Shown piece by piece: positions 1-8,181 of a stretch of 10,277 nucleotides of DNA. Numbering within the stretch: the stretch's first letter is position 1; every line of letters starts with the position of its first letter. Where the stretch lies: NCBI GenBank assembly GCA_900557355.1, contig USSR01000195.1, positions 1 to 10,277 of the forward strand, given 5' to 3'. The translations under genes and the position numbers were made by a program. This DNA is from an uncultured Bacteroides sp. Lineage in GTDB: Bacteria; Bacteroidota; Bacteroidia; Bacteroidales; Bacteroidaceae. The notes below the pieces were generated by a model. The model saw only the letters and a program-made list of their open reading frames with translations, did no database searches and was not told the DNA's origin.

Positions 1-1
1 C

Positions 2-298
2 GACTATATCCGTCGTTATTATAAAAAGCAGGAGATAGATAGTTACCTCTATGATGTTACTGTCACTTCTTCCAATGATACTGAAGAGAAAATCCTTGCT
101 GATGACTTGGCTTCTATAGAACGACGTCAGCTTACTATTTTCCCGGAACAGCGCCGCGTGGTTTATATCTTAAGCAGATATGAAGATAAAACTTCTACAG
201 AAATAGCGGAAGAATTACATCTTAGCCGGCGTACAGTTGAGAATCATCTCTTTTTGGGACGCCGGGAGATGCGGGAGTTCTTCAAGAAATGCATTTAA
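2..298 (+). CDS. ECF-type RNA polymerase sigma factor, C-terminal part (5' end outside window)
   Basis: This is the last 98 residues of a sigma-70-family extracytoplasmic-function (ECF) factor, which redirects RNA polymerase to a small promoter set. The frame is open from the window edge, so the true start lies upstream; the in-frame TTG at 107 is only an internal Leu codon (DDLAS). Residues 1-35 look like the end of region 2 and the variable linker. Residues 36-95 are region 4: FPEQRRVVYILSRYE followed by the helix-turn-helix TEIAEELHLSRRTVENHL. The pattern PEQRR...LSRYE...EIAEELxLSxRTVENHL is typical of the expanded Bacteroidetes ECF group next to SusC/SusD loci. Such factors are usually followed by a FecR-type anti-sigma gene, but none is intact here. 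The gene may control the PUL downstream, or may be a leftover regulator. Family assignment is firm; the regulatory target is inferred. Confidence 0.9.
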   Translation, partial: DYIRRYYKKQEIDSYLYDVTVTSSNDTEEKILADDLASIERRQLTIFPEQRRVVYILSRYEDKTSTEIAEELHLSRRTVENHLFLGRREMREFFKKCI

Positions 299-324
299 TC
301 TTATTATTTAATAAATACCCTTTG
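294..324 (+). promoter_or_regulatory. weak candidate Bacteroides-type promoter upstream of the susC-like gene
   Basis: The Bacteroides housekeeping promoter is TTTG, 19-21 bases, then TAnnTTTG. Here TTTA (294-297) is followed after 18 bases by TACCCTTTG (316-324), which has three bases instead of two between TA and TTTG. Both elements therefore deviate and the spacing is slightly short. If used, transcription would begin near 331 and give a leader of about 100 bases before the SusC start at 430. No better match was seen between 299 and 429. An ECF-dependent promoter with an unknown motif, or read-through from the sigma gene, is equally possible. Confidence 0.15.
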
Positions 325-329
325 TGCTT

Positions 330-425
330 ATGGAAAAAGAGTTAGAATCTATCCAGAGACATTTAGATGCCTCATCTAATTTTAGAAAACAAGAATTTTA
401 TACTATTTTTAAACCTCAAATTTAA
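330..425 (+). CDS. 31-codon ORF of unknown function, possibly an anti-sigma (FecR-like) remnant
   Basis: The frame runs ATG at 330 to TAA at 423-425. It lies 31 bp after the sigma gene stop and 4 bp before the SusC start, exactly where a FecR-type anti-sigma gene would be expected. The product begins MEKELESIQRHLDASSNFRK and continues with QEFYTIFKPQI. The stretch LDASSNFRKQEFYTI loosely resembles the segment near the start of Bacteroidetes FecR-type anti-sigma factors (a WIDASPENRKEF-like stretch). No periplasmic or membrane part is present, so it could not act as a normal anti-sigma factor. It could equally be chance: it is very short and has no clear ribosome-binding signal. I do not assign a function. 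Confidence 0.2.
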   Translation: MEKELESIQRHLDASSNFRKQEFYTIFKPQI

Positions 426-429
426 TTTT

Positions 430-3400
430 ATGAAACAAAGAGGATTAATTTTTAATTCGCGGCCTGACAAAACCATTGCGTTAGTGTTAGGATTGATGTT
501 GGGACTATGTCCTGTTTCAAAGGCATGGGCCGATACAAATATGAATGATAGCCAGATTGTGGCGCAAACCCAGAAGAGGGTGAAAGGGCAGGTGGTAGAT
601 GCGACGGGCGAACCATTGATTGGCGTCAACATCAGTGTTATAGGAGGAACTGAAGGTACTATAACGGATATCGATGGAAACTATTCAATAAATGTACCTG
701 CTAAAGCGAAACTGAAATTTAGCTATATTGGCTATAAGGAACAGATTGTAGAAGTGGCTACGCAGACTGTAATCAATATGAAATTGCAGGAAGATAGTGA
801 AGTGCTGGATGAAGTTGTTGTAGTGGGGTATGGAACACAGAAGAAAGAATCACTGACAGGAGCTGTTACAGTAGTTAGTGATAAAATGATTAAAGATAAG
901 GGAGTGCTTGCCAGTCCGGCCCAGGCATTGCAGGGGCAAGTTCCGGGAGTGATTATTACCCGAAACTCATCGGCTCCGGGTGATGAAAGCTGGAATATGA
1001 AATTACGTGGTTCTTTCTCCAAGAATAATTCTGATCCTTTGATTATTATTGATGGGGTAGAGTCTGATGCTTTGATTATTATTGATGGGGTAGAGTCTGA
1101 TGCTTTTAGTCAGATAAACCCTTCAGATATTGAATCTATTAATTTCTTAAAAGATGCTTCAGCTGCTATTTATGGTAGCAAGGCTGCTGGTGGAGTAGTA
1201 CTTATTCAAACAAAAAAAGCGAAGAGTGGAAAGGCCAAAATTGAATATAGCGGTTCTGTTACAGCTAAATTGGTAGGTTTGCAACCCACACTGATGAGTT
1301 TGGATGAATGGTGTGATGCGGCTACGCAAGTACGTATAAATGATGGCTTTAAATCTGATGATAAATGGTTGCAATATGTAGCTTTAGCAAAAGCGTATAG
1401 AGGACACTACATCGATCTGGATCATAGTGAGAATCCGTTTGCGACAGATTTCCATGATGTCGATGATTTTGTGTTTTTTGATACTGACTGGCAAGATATA
1501 TTATGGGGAACTACAGCCTCTACCTCTCATGAGTTGAGTGTGTCCGGAGGAACGGAGAAAAATACTTATCGTTTATCTGCACGTTATATGTATGATGGAA
1601 GTAACCTGAAATGGGGTAATAATAATAATCAGCGTTATAATTTCCGTCTGACTAATAATTTCCAGGTTACGGATGCTTTTAATATTGAATCTGTCATTGC
1701 ATACAATCGTCAGGATCAAGTTGCTCCTACGCAGATTAATAAAGCGTTGACATCTTCGGTTCAACAACCGGGCTTTCCTTCATCTACGATTGATGGCAAA
1801 CCTTATTCATGGGGATCTTGGGGAGCACCCAACTGGTATTGTGAATTGGGAGGAGACAATAATTTAAGAGTTTCGGCTATCAATATCAGTGAAACTTTGA
1901 GATATAAGTTTAATAAGAACTTTGATGCAGTTGCTACTATGGGTTATAATACTTCTACTTCTATACGTGATATAAAGTCAGAAGCAATCGACTGGTATAA
2001 TTACGCCGGAACAAGGAAAGTAATAACCAACCCGGAAAAGAGTGAGAGTTTTTATAACAAGACGTTTTCGCGTACCGATATGTACACTCTTAATGCTTAT
2101 CTTAATTGGCATAAAACATTGGCCGAAAAACATAATTTAGCAGCAATGTTAGGTGTGCAATATAGTTTCAAGGATTACGATTACACAGCTACCAATGCCA
2201 AGAATATATTGCCTTCTCTGGATGTAATAAATGGTATCGGAGAAGTAACCTTACAAAATAAAGATAAGAATGGTCCAGAAAGATATCAAGAAGCTCTCTT
2301 ATCCTATTTCTCTCGTTTGAATTACAATTATATGTCTAAATATTTGTTGGAAGGTAATTTCCGCTATGATGGTTCTTCTAAATTTCAACCGGAAAATCGT
2401 TGGGCTTTTTTCTGGGGAGTATCCGGAGGATGGCGATTGAGCGAGGAGAACTTTATGAAGAATTTAAATCTGTTTGATGAGTTGAAATTAAGACTCTCTT
2501 ATGGGACTGTAGGAAATCAAGGGGGAATTGACCGCTATGACGGAGTCCAGCTTTATGACTTCTCACAGAATAAAGGAGCTTTAGTGGGCGACAACAAATT
2601 ATCTTATGTGAATACTAACGGTAAATTGATTAGCCTTGATCGCACATGGGAAACTATTCAGAATTATAATATCGGATTAGATTTCGGTTTGTTTGATAAT
2701 CGTCTGACCGGTACAGCGGAAGTTTTTTGGAAGGTATGCAACAACATGTTGATAGATGTGACTTATCCGGCTATATTGGGAGACAAAGCACCTACGGCAA
2801 ATGTTGGCAGTTTCAATGCACGTGGTTGGGAAGGAACTATAAACTGGGCTGAAAAAATCGGTAAAATCTCGTACCACATTGGAGGGACTTTTACTTATGC
2901 AACTAATAAGTTGACAGACAATGGCGGTAGTGTTGTTATTAAGGAAGGAGTGCGCTCCGATCGTGAAGGGTATCCTTTGAATTCTGTATTTGGCCTGAAA
3001 TATTGTGGCAAGATTCAGACAGAGGAACAGTTAGAAAAATACATGAAGCGTTATGGTGGCAATAATACTTTAGATATGCCTAGTGCACTGCGTTTGGGTG
3101 ATAATATGTTTGAAGATGTGAATCGTGATGGAAAACTGACAGAAGCTGATTATGTGTATTTAGGTACTGACGATCCGAAAATCTCCTTCTCTTTCAATGG
3201 AGGGATGGAATGGAACGGGTTTGATGTTTCCGTAGTCTTTCAAGGGGTGGGTAAACGCACTGTTTGGCGTGACGGAGATAATAGTAGTAATATAAATTGG
3301 CGTATCCCGATGCGACAAGTATATATGAACACTACTAATCAGTCTGTAGGTAATGTCTGGTCACCCGATAATCCGAATGCGCATTATCCTACTTATACAA

Positions 3401-3687
3401 GTGTATCCCAGATCAATAATTACAATTATCGTTGTTCCTCTTGGTCGGTTGAAGACGGTTCTTATTTACGTTTGAAAAATATAACATTGGGTTATACTAT
3501 TCCTGCAACATTATTGGCTAAAACAAAAGTTATCAGTTATGCCCGTGTTTATGTTACTGGAGCCGACTTATGGGAAACAAGTAAAATAAACGATGGATGG
3601 GACCCGGAAGCTTCTCGTAAAGTCTCAGGTTATGGGCGTTATCCATTCACACGAAATGTTACATTTGGATTAAACTTAACTTTTTAA
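430..3687 (+). CDS. SusC-like TonB-dependent outer-membrane glycan transporter
   Basis: A 1085-residue SusC/RagA-family TonB-dependent transporter that imports oligosaccharides across the outer membrane with the SusD lipoprotein encoded next. I chose the ATG at 430 over the in-frame ATG at 367 because it puts the signal peptide at the N terminus (hydrophobic IALVLGLMLGL, likely cleavage after SKAWA, residue ~34). Residues ~49-121 are the carboxypeptidase-regulatory-like beta-sandwich (KGQVVDATGEPLIGVNISV...SYIGYKEQIV). The DEVVVVGYG segment (~128-135) leads into the plug, which has ALQGQVPGV, LIIIDGVESDA, INPSDIESINFLKDASAAIYG and GGVVLIQTK. The rest is the beta-barrel, with the late motif DVNRDGKLTEADYVYLG...DPKISFSFNGG and a terminal strand ending in Phe (VTFGLNLTF). 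There is no STN domain before the regulatory-like domain. Residues 204-225 carry a perfect 11-residue tandem duplication in the plug. The SusD-like gene starts 12 bp downstream. Confidence 0.95.
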   Translation: MKQRGLIFNSRPDKTIALVLGLMLGLCPVSKAWADTNMNDSQIVAQTQKRVKGQVVDATGEPLIGVNISVIGGTEGTITDIDGNYSINVPAKAKLKFSYIGYKEQIVEVATQTVINMKLQEDSEVLDEVVVVGYGTQKKESLTGAVTVVSDKMIKDKGVLASPAQALQGQVPGVIITRNSSAPGDESWNMKLRGSFSKNNSDPLIIIDGVESDALIIIDGVESDAFSQINPSDIESINFLKDASAAIYGSKAAGGVVLIQTKKAKSGKAKIEYSGSVTAKLVGLQPTLMSLDEWCDAATQVRINDGFKSDDKWLQYVALAKAYRGHYIDLDHSENPFATDFHDVDDFVFFDTDWQDILWGTTASTSHELSVSGGTEKNTYRLSARYMYDGSNLKWGNNNNQRYNFRLTNNFQVTDAFNIESVIAYNRQDQVAPTQINKALTSSVQQPGFPSSTIDGKPYSWGSWGAPNWYCELGGDNNLRVSAINISETLRYKFNKNFDAVATMGYNTSTSIRDIKSEAIDWYNYAGTRKVITNPEKSESFYNKTFSRTDMYTLNAYLNWHKTLAEKHNLAAMLGVQYSFKDYDYTATNAKNILPSLDVINGIGEVTLQNKDKNGPERYQEALLSYFSRLNYNYMSKYLLEGNFRYDGSSKFQPENRWAFFWGVSGGWRLSEENFMKNLNLFDELKLRLSYGTVGNQGGIDRYDGVQLYDFSQNKGALVGDNKLSYVNTNGKLISLDRTWETIQNYNIGLDFGLFDNRLTGTAEVFWKVCNNMLIDVTYPAILGDKAPTANVGSFNARGWEGTINWAEKIGKISYHIGGTFTYATNKLTDNGGSVVIKEGVRSDREGYPLNSVFGLKYCGKIQTEEQLEKYMKRYGGNNTLDMPSALRLGDNMFEDVNRDGKLTEADYVYLGTDDPKISFSFNGGMEWNGFDVSVVFQGVGKRTVWRDGDNSSNINWRIPMRQVYMNTTNQSVGNVWSPDNPNAHYPTYTSVSQINNYNYRCSSWSVEDGSYLRLKNITLGYTIPATLLAKTKVISYARVYVTGADLWETSKINDGWDPEASRKVSGYGRYPFTRNVTFGLNLTF
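1037..1106 (+). repeat. 33-bp perfect in-frame tandem duplication inside the SusC plug coding region
   Basis: The 33-base unit at 1038-1070 is repeated without mismatch at 1071-1103. Period-33 identity extends from 1037 to 1106, about 2.1 copies. Because 33 is a multiple of three, the frame is kept and the protein reads LIIIDGVESDA twice (residues 204-214 and 215-225). SusC-family plugs normally have a single copy of this strand and turn (consensus-like PLxVVDGVxx...INPxDIESIxVLKDASA), so one copy looks inserted. Complete nucleotide identity indicates a recent slippage or recombination event, or an assembly error. Confidence 0.95.
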
Positions 3688-3699
3688 ATTTGGAATGTT

Positions 3700-5421
3700 A
3701 TGAAATTATATAAGATAAAATATGCTTTTATAGTGGCAGTAGGTTTAATGTTGCATTCGTGCTTGGACTTAGAACCTAAAGACCAGTTGGCAGAAACAAA
3801 TATATGGAGTACCCCTTCCGATTTTGAATTATTTGCTAATCAGTTCTATGGATGGAGCCGTAATTTTAGCGTAGTCGATAATCATTCGACCAAACCGTTG
3901 CATTCGGATTATAATTCAGATTTAATGACTTATAAAGATGACCGTAATCGTTTTAGTAATGGCTCGAACGCCGTTCAGGAGTCTGATGGAAATTATGGTG
4001 ATGCTTATGCGCATATCCGTCGAACTAATTTGCTGCTGAAAAATGCAGAGGATTATTCTAATCAGGCAGATATAGCACAGTTTGTAGGTGAAGCAAAATT
4101 CTTTCGTGCCTACTCATATTTCGAATTGGTACAGTTATATGGTAATGCAATTATTGTTACCAAGCCTTTGAATGTAACAGACCCGGAATTAAAAGTTGCT
4201 CAGAATGATCGTAGTGAGGTTATTGATTTTATTATAAAAGACTTGGAGGACGCTGCATTATTGTTGCCCAAATATGCGGAAGTAGAAAATGGCCGTATCA
4301 GTCAAGAAGGATGTTGGGCGTTTTTGTCCAGAGTAGCTTTATATGAAGGTACTTGGCAGAAATTCAGAGACAATGTGGAACGTGGAAAGTCATTGTTGGA
4401 TATCGCAGCCAAAGCAGCCAAAGAGGTAATAGATAGCAAGCAATTCAGCATGTTTAATCCGGAAGCTTTGGGGGATAGTGCCCAGAAATATATGTTTATA
4501 TTGGAGGATACAAAGTCTAACCCTGCCGGATTGAAAAAGGATGCTAATAAGGAATATATTTTTTCTCGTCGCTATGATGAGATATTGAATCCTATAGGCA
4601 AGAATATCACAAAGGGCAATTTGATAAATGTGGTGTGGATTACCCGTAAGTTTGCCAATATGTATCTTTGCCAGGACGGACTTCCTATTGATAAGTCTCC
4701 GTTGTTTAAAGGATATGATAAAATGGATTCCGAATTTATGAATCGTGATAACCGGATGCGTTATACAATGGCTCGCCCACATGATAATTTCTGGAGCAAC
4801 AGCAATCCGCGTGTAACTTGGAATGGAGATGCGGCAGATCTGGCATCGGCTTCCATTAAAAATTTTATCCCGAATGCCGGTACCGGATATCATAATCAGA
4901 AATGGGCTGCGGAGCGTGCCGTTAGAGATAATTATGAGGGTTATGATTTTCCTGTAATTCGTTATGCCGAGATTTTATTGAATTATGCTGAAGCTGTATT
5001 TGAACGTGATGACCGGATTTCTGATAGTGATTTAAATATTTCTTTGAATTTGGTACGTTGCCGGGTGAATAAGAAGATGCCTAAACTTTCTAATGAGTTT
5101 GTTTCTATTAATAGCTTGGATTTGAGAACAGAGATTCGTCGTGAACGTACAATTGAATTGTTTCATGAAGGATTCCGTCTGGATGATTTGAAACGTTGGA
5201 AGACAGCGGAAACTGAAATGCCGCAAGATCTTCTAGGTATTAAATGGAAAGGAACGGAATATGAGACAGCATGGCCTAAATGTCAGTATACAAGAAATGC
5301 TGATGGTATTTTAGTACTTGAAACAGGCCGTAAATGGGCTGAAAAGAATTATTTGTTCCCTTTGCCTAAGGATCAGTTACAGCTAAATCCTAATTTGAAA
5401 CAAAACCGGGGATGGGAATAA
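3700..5421 (+). CDS. SusD/RagB-family surface glycan-binding lipoprotein
   Basis: A 573-residue SusD homologue, the lid and substrate-binding partner of the SusC transporter upstream, anchored on the outer face of the outer membrane. The signal peptide ends in the lipobox LMLHSC with the lipidated Cys at residue 21, followed by LDLEPKD, whose acidic residues suit Bacteroidetes surface export. The N-terminal TPR-bearing half contains EAKFFRAYSYFELVQLYG (131-148), a SusD hallmark. The C-terminal RagB/SusD domain shows FPVIRYAEILLNYAEA (417-432), RRERTIELFHEGFRLDDL (480-497) and the closing YLFPLPKDQLQLNPNLKQN (551-569). Length is normal for the family and I see no breaks. It is 12 bp from the SusC-like gene and 17 bp from the next gene, so cotranscription is likely. 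The glycan bound cannot be read from the sequence because binding residues are poorly conserved among SusD proteins. Confidence 0.95.
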   Translation: MKLYKIKYAFIVAVGLMLHSCLDLEPKDQLAETNIWSTPSDFELFANQFYGWSRNFSVVDNHSTKPLHSDYNSDLMTYKDDRNRFSNGSNAVQESDGNYGDAYAHIRRTNLLLKNAEDYSNQADIAQFVGEAKFFRAYSYFELVQLYGNAIIVTKPLNVTDPELKVAQNDRSEVIDFIIKDLEDAALLLPKYAEVENGRISQEGCWAFLSRVALYEGTWQKFRDNVERGKSLLDIAAKAAKEVIDSKQFSMFNPEALGDSAQKYMFILEDTKSNPAGLKKDANKEYIFSRRYDEILNPIGKNITKGNLINVVWITRKFANMYLCQDGLPIDKSPLFKGYDKMDSEFMNRDNRMRYTMARPHDNFWSNSNPRVTWNGDAADLASASIKNFIPNAGTGYHNQKWAAERAVRDNYEGYDFPVIRYAEILLNYAEAVFERDDRISDSDLNISLNLVRCRVNKKMPKLSNEFVSINSLDLRTEIRRERTIELFHEGFRLDDLKRWKTAETEMPQDLLGIKWKGTEYETAWPKCQYTRNADGILVLETGRKWAEKNYLFPLPKDQLQLNPNLKQNRGWE

Positions 5422-5438
5422 TGTATAGTGTACTTTAA

Positions 5439-6902
5439 ATGATGAATGATATGAAAAATAGATATTCTTTTTTTGTGAACAAAGTTTGGGGGATTAGTCT
5501 TTTAAGTCTATGCCTTACGGTCGTTTCATGTGAAGATGAGAAACAATTTACGACGGGGATGCCTGAAGTGCAGTTAATTAATAGCATCACGTTGGACGTA
5601 TCCGAACAACTGCCGGTTGCCATCGGTATGGATACTACGATTGTATATTCTATTACGCCTGAAAATCCTACAAGTTCAGAACTTTTATGGGTTTCCTCAG
5701 ATGAGAAGGTAGCTACAGTATCTGAGAATGGTACGATTTCGGGTAAAACAGAAGGAAGTGCTATTATTTCTGTAACTCCTGCCATTGGCTTTGGTGTGGC
5801 CAATATTACTCAACGTACTATTAAGGTAACAGTTATTCCTGAGGTTATAAAAGCGACGGGAATTGAATTTACAAATGTTGATGGTGAGGGGAATTTGGTA
5901 AAAGAACTCTATCAAACCGATAAATTACAGTTGACTTATCGCATTTTGCCTGCTGATCACACTTATTCTTATTTGACATGGAAGAGTAGTGATGAGAGCA
6001 AAGCTACAGTTGATGAGAAAGGCGTAGTGACCGGAATAGAGCCGGGAAATGTTTCTATTTATGCTTATACACATGACAAAAGTGGTGTTGTGGGGGAATT
6101 TAAGCTCGAAATATTACCATTTATTCCTGTTGAGGATGTGAAAATAGAACCACATAATGAACTGCTGTATGTGAGTCAGGAGCTTGCTCTGGATTATTCT
6201 TTTACTCCGGAATCTGCTACTGCCAGTACCGTTGAATGGCTTTCCAGTGACGAAAAAGTCGTAACAGTGAAGCAAGGAGTGGTGACGGCAGTCGGTTTTG
6301 GAACGGCTACTGTTTCAGCGACTTGTATTTCGAACGGTAAATCTTCCTCTGTAACTCTTACAGTCGATCCGGGCTGGTGGATTTGGGATGGACGTAATAG
6401 TTTTAAGAATTGGGGAATTGCCCAGAATTATTCAAGCTTTGTTGTCCAAGATGGAAAAATGATTGTAACATGTGGTCAGCAAAATACAGAAATGAAACGT
6501 GCCGACTTAAGACTTTCCGCCAGTGATAAGGCACCGATGCATTGGGGCAATTATCCGGTGATAGCTCTTAGAACCGACCTTCCTGGAGGTGGCAAAGGTA
6601 TCGGCAAGGGAGGGGTCTATACGCTAAATTTGGTTTTGACTTCCGGAACAGGTGCAAGCAAGTCCGAAAATAATGGTATTTTATTGAATGATGGTACACG
6701 TATGTTGTATTGGGATGTTGCCTCATGGGGGAAATTCTCAACTACAGAACTTTGCTATTATAAAACGTTTGAAGTAAAGGTGGCAGATATCTATAATCAG
6801 AACCTGCCAACCGGGCAGTACACAGTCTATTGGATTCGTTCCTTTAAAAGTGTTGCAGAGGCGGAAGCTTATGCCAATGCCGAAGTCGCTGCCGGTAAAT
6901 AA
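5439..6902 (+). CDS. Ig-like (Big_2-type) repeat lipoprotein, probable surface glycan-binding protein
   Basis: A 487-residue lipoprotein in the position where PULs usually encode a SusE/SusF-like surface glycan-binding protein. The signal peptide ends in LTVVSC with Cys31, followed by EDEK, an acidic surface-export-like tail. Three bacterial Ig-like repeats follow at ~47-134, ~138-228 and ~231-310, marked by WVSSDEKVATV (84-94), WKSSDESKATV (181-191) and WLSSDEKVVTV (267-277), each followed by a G(V/I)-(V/S)-x-G/A turn. The C-terminal domain (~311-487) opens with PGWWIWDGRN, holds eight Trp (313, 314, 316, 325, 369, 425, 430, 465) and ends near YTVYWIRSFKSVAEAEAY. It resembles what I remember as DUF4979, but I could not confirm that. 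No catalytic motif is evident; the repeats would act as a stalk and the C-terminal domain as the likely sugar-binding module. Starts at 5439, 5442 and 5451 are all in frame; the last gives the typical MKNRYSFF. Confidence 0.85.
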   Translation: MMNDMKNRYSFFVNKVWGISLLSLCLTVVSCEDEKQFTTGMPEVQLINSITLDVSEQLPVAIGMDTTIVYSITPENPTSSELLWVSSDEKVATVSENGTISGKTEGSAIISVTPAIGFGVANITQRTIKVTVIPEVIKATGIEFTNVDGEGNLVKELYQTDKLQLTYRILPADHTYSYLTWKSSDESKATVDEKGVVTGIEPGNVSIYAYTHDKSGVVGEFKLEILPFIPVEDVKIEPHNELLYVSQELALDYSFTPESATASTVEWLSSDEKVVTVKQGVVTAVGFGTATVSATCISNGKSSSVTLTVDPGWWIWDGRNSFKNWGIAQNYSSFVVQDGKMIVTCGQQNTEMKRADLRLSASDKAPMHWGNYPVIALRTDLPGGGKGIGKGGVYTLNLVLTSGTGASKSENNGILLNDGTRMLYWDVASWGKFSTTELCYYKTFEVKVADIYNQNLPTGQYTVYWIRSFKSVAEAEAYANAEVAAGK

Positions 6903-6949
6903 AGCGTGATATATAGATAATTATTTAATGGTTTACTAAAAGTATTTGT

Positions 6950-8155
6950 ATGAAAAAGAATTTTATATTGATATGTATTCTATTGATCGGTAGTACATTG
7001 GGTTCTTCTTGCAGTGAGATTGAAGATGGTGTAAACAGAATGGACGAATGGGAAGATGATAAAATAGAAGTTGACTATCCTGCTAAATTTGTCCATCCCG
7101 GTATAATGCATACTACGGGTGATATTGAGCGTTGGCGTGAGATTGTTGCAAATAAGGAGCAACCGGCCTATGGCTGCTACGAGATTTTTGTTGCGGATGC
7201 CCGTTCAAAATCGAATTATGTGATGCAAGGACCTTATAAAGAGATCTACAGAGGGAATGACAATGGAAATCGACCTAGTATCCAAGGTAAATATGAGAGT
7301 GATTTTAATGCGGCTTATCAGAATTCGGTGATGTATGCTGTCACTAAAGAGGAAGCTCATGCCCAAAAGGCAACAGAAATTTTAGTGGCTTATGCGAATA
7401 CCTTAGAAGCGATTGTTGCTGGTGATCAGCCTTTGCTGGCGGGTATTATGGGAGTCAAGTTTATGTATGCTGCCGAAATGATGCGTTATTTATATCCTCA
7501 GGGAATGACAGATGATAATTTTGACAAGGTCTGCACTATGTTTAAGAAAATCTTTGTTCCTGTTCTTGATGAGTTTATTGCCACTCCGGCTTATTCAAAT
7601 GGAAATTGGGGAGCATCTGTGGGGATGAGTTATGTAGCTGCTGCTGTGCTTCTCAATGATATGGATATGTATAAGAAGGGGGTAGACTTTTATTTGAATG
7701 GGAATGATAATGGTACGATCAAGAATTACGTGGATGGCGATACGGGGCAATGTCAGGAAAGTGGGAGAGACCAGGCGCATACACAACTGGGATTAGCCTG
7801 TCTGTCGGTCACTTGTGAGATAGCTTACAAACAAGGTACTGATCTTTATGAAGTTTTGGACAATCGTTTGAGGAAAGGATTTGAATATACTTCTATGTAT
7901 AATATCGGTCATGACGATGTTCCTTTTAAAACATGGACAGATATAACCGGTAAATATTGTAGCTGGACTAAAATATCAACTGAGGGCAGAGGACAATTTC
8001 GTCCGGTATTTGAAATGGTCTACAATCATTATGTAAATCGTAAGGGATTGAACATGGTTTATACAAAAGAAGTTCTTGATAAGATTCGTCCGGAAGGATA
8101 CTACTATGAACATTTTGGTTTTGGAACGTTCTTGTTCAGTGATAAAAAGAAATAG
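6950..8155 (+). CDS. alginate-lyase-superfamily lipoprotein, PL38-like polyuronate lyase candidate
   Basis: A 401-residue lipoprotein (Cys21 after STLGSS, then SEIED, suggesting surface display) with an alpha-helical body of the PF05426 alginate-lyase type. Such enzymes cleave uronic-acid polymers by beta-elimination. Visible family features are an N-terminal HPGIMHTTGDIERWR (49-63), NGNWGASVGMSYVAAA (217-232), and the highly conserved-looking GQCQESGRDQAHTQLGL (266-282), whose Arg273 and His277 are candidate catalytic or substrate-binding residues. The end reads RPVFEMVYNHYVNRKGL (351-367) and HFGFGT (388-393). Length and motifs fit PL38, which as I recall includes alginate and beta-1,4-glucuronan lyases, but family-level assignment needs a search. 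The gene follows the Ig-repeat gene by 47 bp and precedes GH97 by 26 bp. The substrate may be alginate, glucuronan or another uronate polymer; pairing with GH97 makes plain alginate less likely. No truncation is seen. Confidence 0.8.
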   Translation: MKKNFILICILLIGSTLGSSCSEIEDGVNRMDEWEDDKIEVDYPAKFVHPGIMHTTGDIERWREIVANKEQPAYGCYEIFVADARSKSNYVMQGPYKEIYRGNDNGNRPSIQGKYESDFNAAYQNSVMYAVTKEEAHAQKATEILVAYANTLEAIVAGDQPLLAGIMGVKFMYAAEMMRYLYPQGMTDDNFDKVCTMFKKIFVPVLDEFIATPAYSNGNWGASVGMSYVAAAVLLNDMDMYKKGVDFYLNGNDNGTIKNYVDGDTGQCQESGRDQAHTQLGLACLSVTCEIAYKQGTDLYEVLDNRLRKGFEYTSMYNIGHDDVPFKTWTDITGKYCSWTKISTEGRGQFRPVFEMVYNHYVNRKGLNMVYTKEVLDKIRPEGYYYEHFGFGTFLFSDKKK

Positions 8156-8181
8156 AATAGAATCTTAAAATTATCTGTATA

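Noticed and set aside
107..298. TTG at 107 as the start of a small 63-residue HTH regulator
   Set aside because: The frame is open upstream to the window edge and the upstream residues match the ECF sigma region 2/linker, so this is the 3' end of a longer gene.
367..429. Upstream in-frame ATG (367) as the SusC start
   Set aside because: It would add 21 residues (MPHLILENKNFILFL...) ahead of a normal signal peptide and overlap the short ORF at 330-425; ATG 430 gives a standard N terminus.
1615..1630. AAT trinucleotide run (four Asn codons) in the SusC gene
   Set aside because: Four to five Asn codons in a periplasmic turn or loop of a beta-barrel are ordinary in an AT-rich genome; no sign of a functional microsatellite.
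4390..4893. 167-codon minus-strand ORF inside the SusD gene
   Set aside because: It is antisense to a clear SusD coding region, rich in Ile/Arg/His/Cys as a mirror frame would be, and shows no recognisable domain.
6903..6949. 47-bp gap between the Ig-repeat gene and the lyase gene as a promoter or terminator
   Set aside because: It is the longest gap between the PUL genes, but I see no hairpin and no TTTG/TAnnTTTG pair in it.
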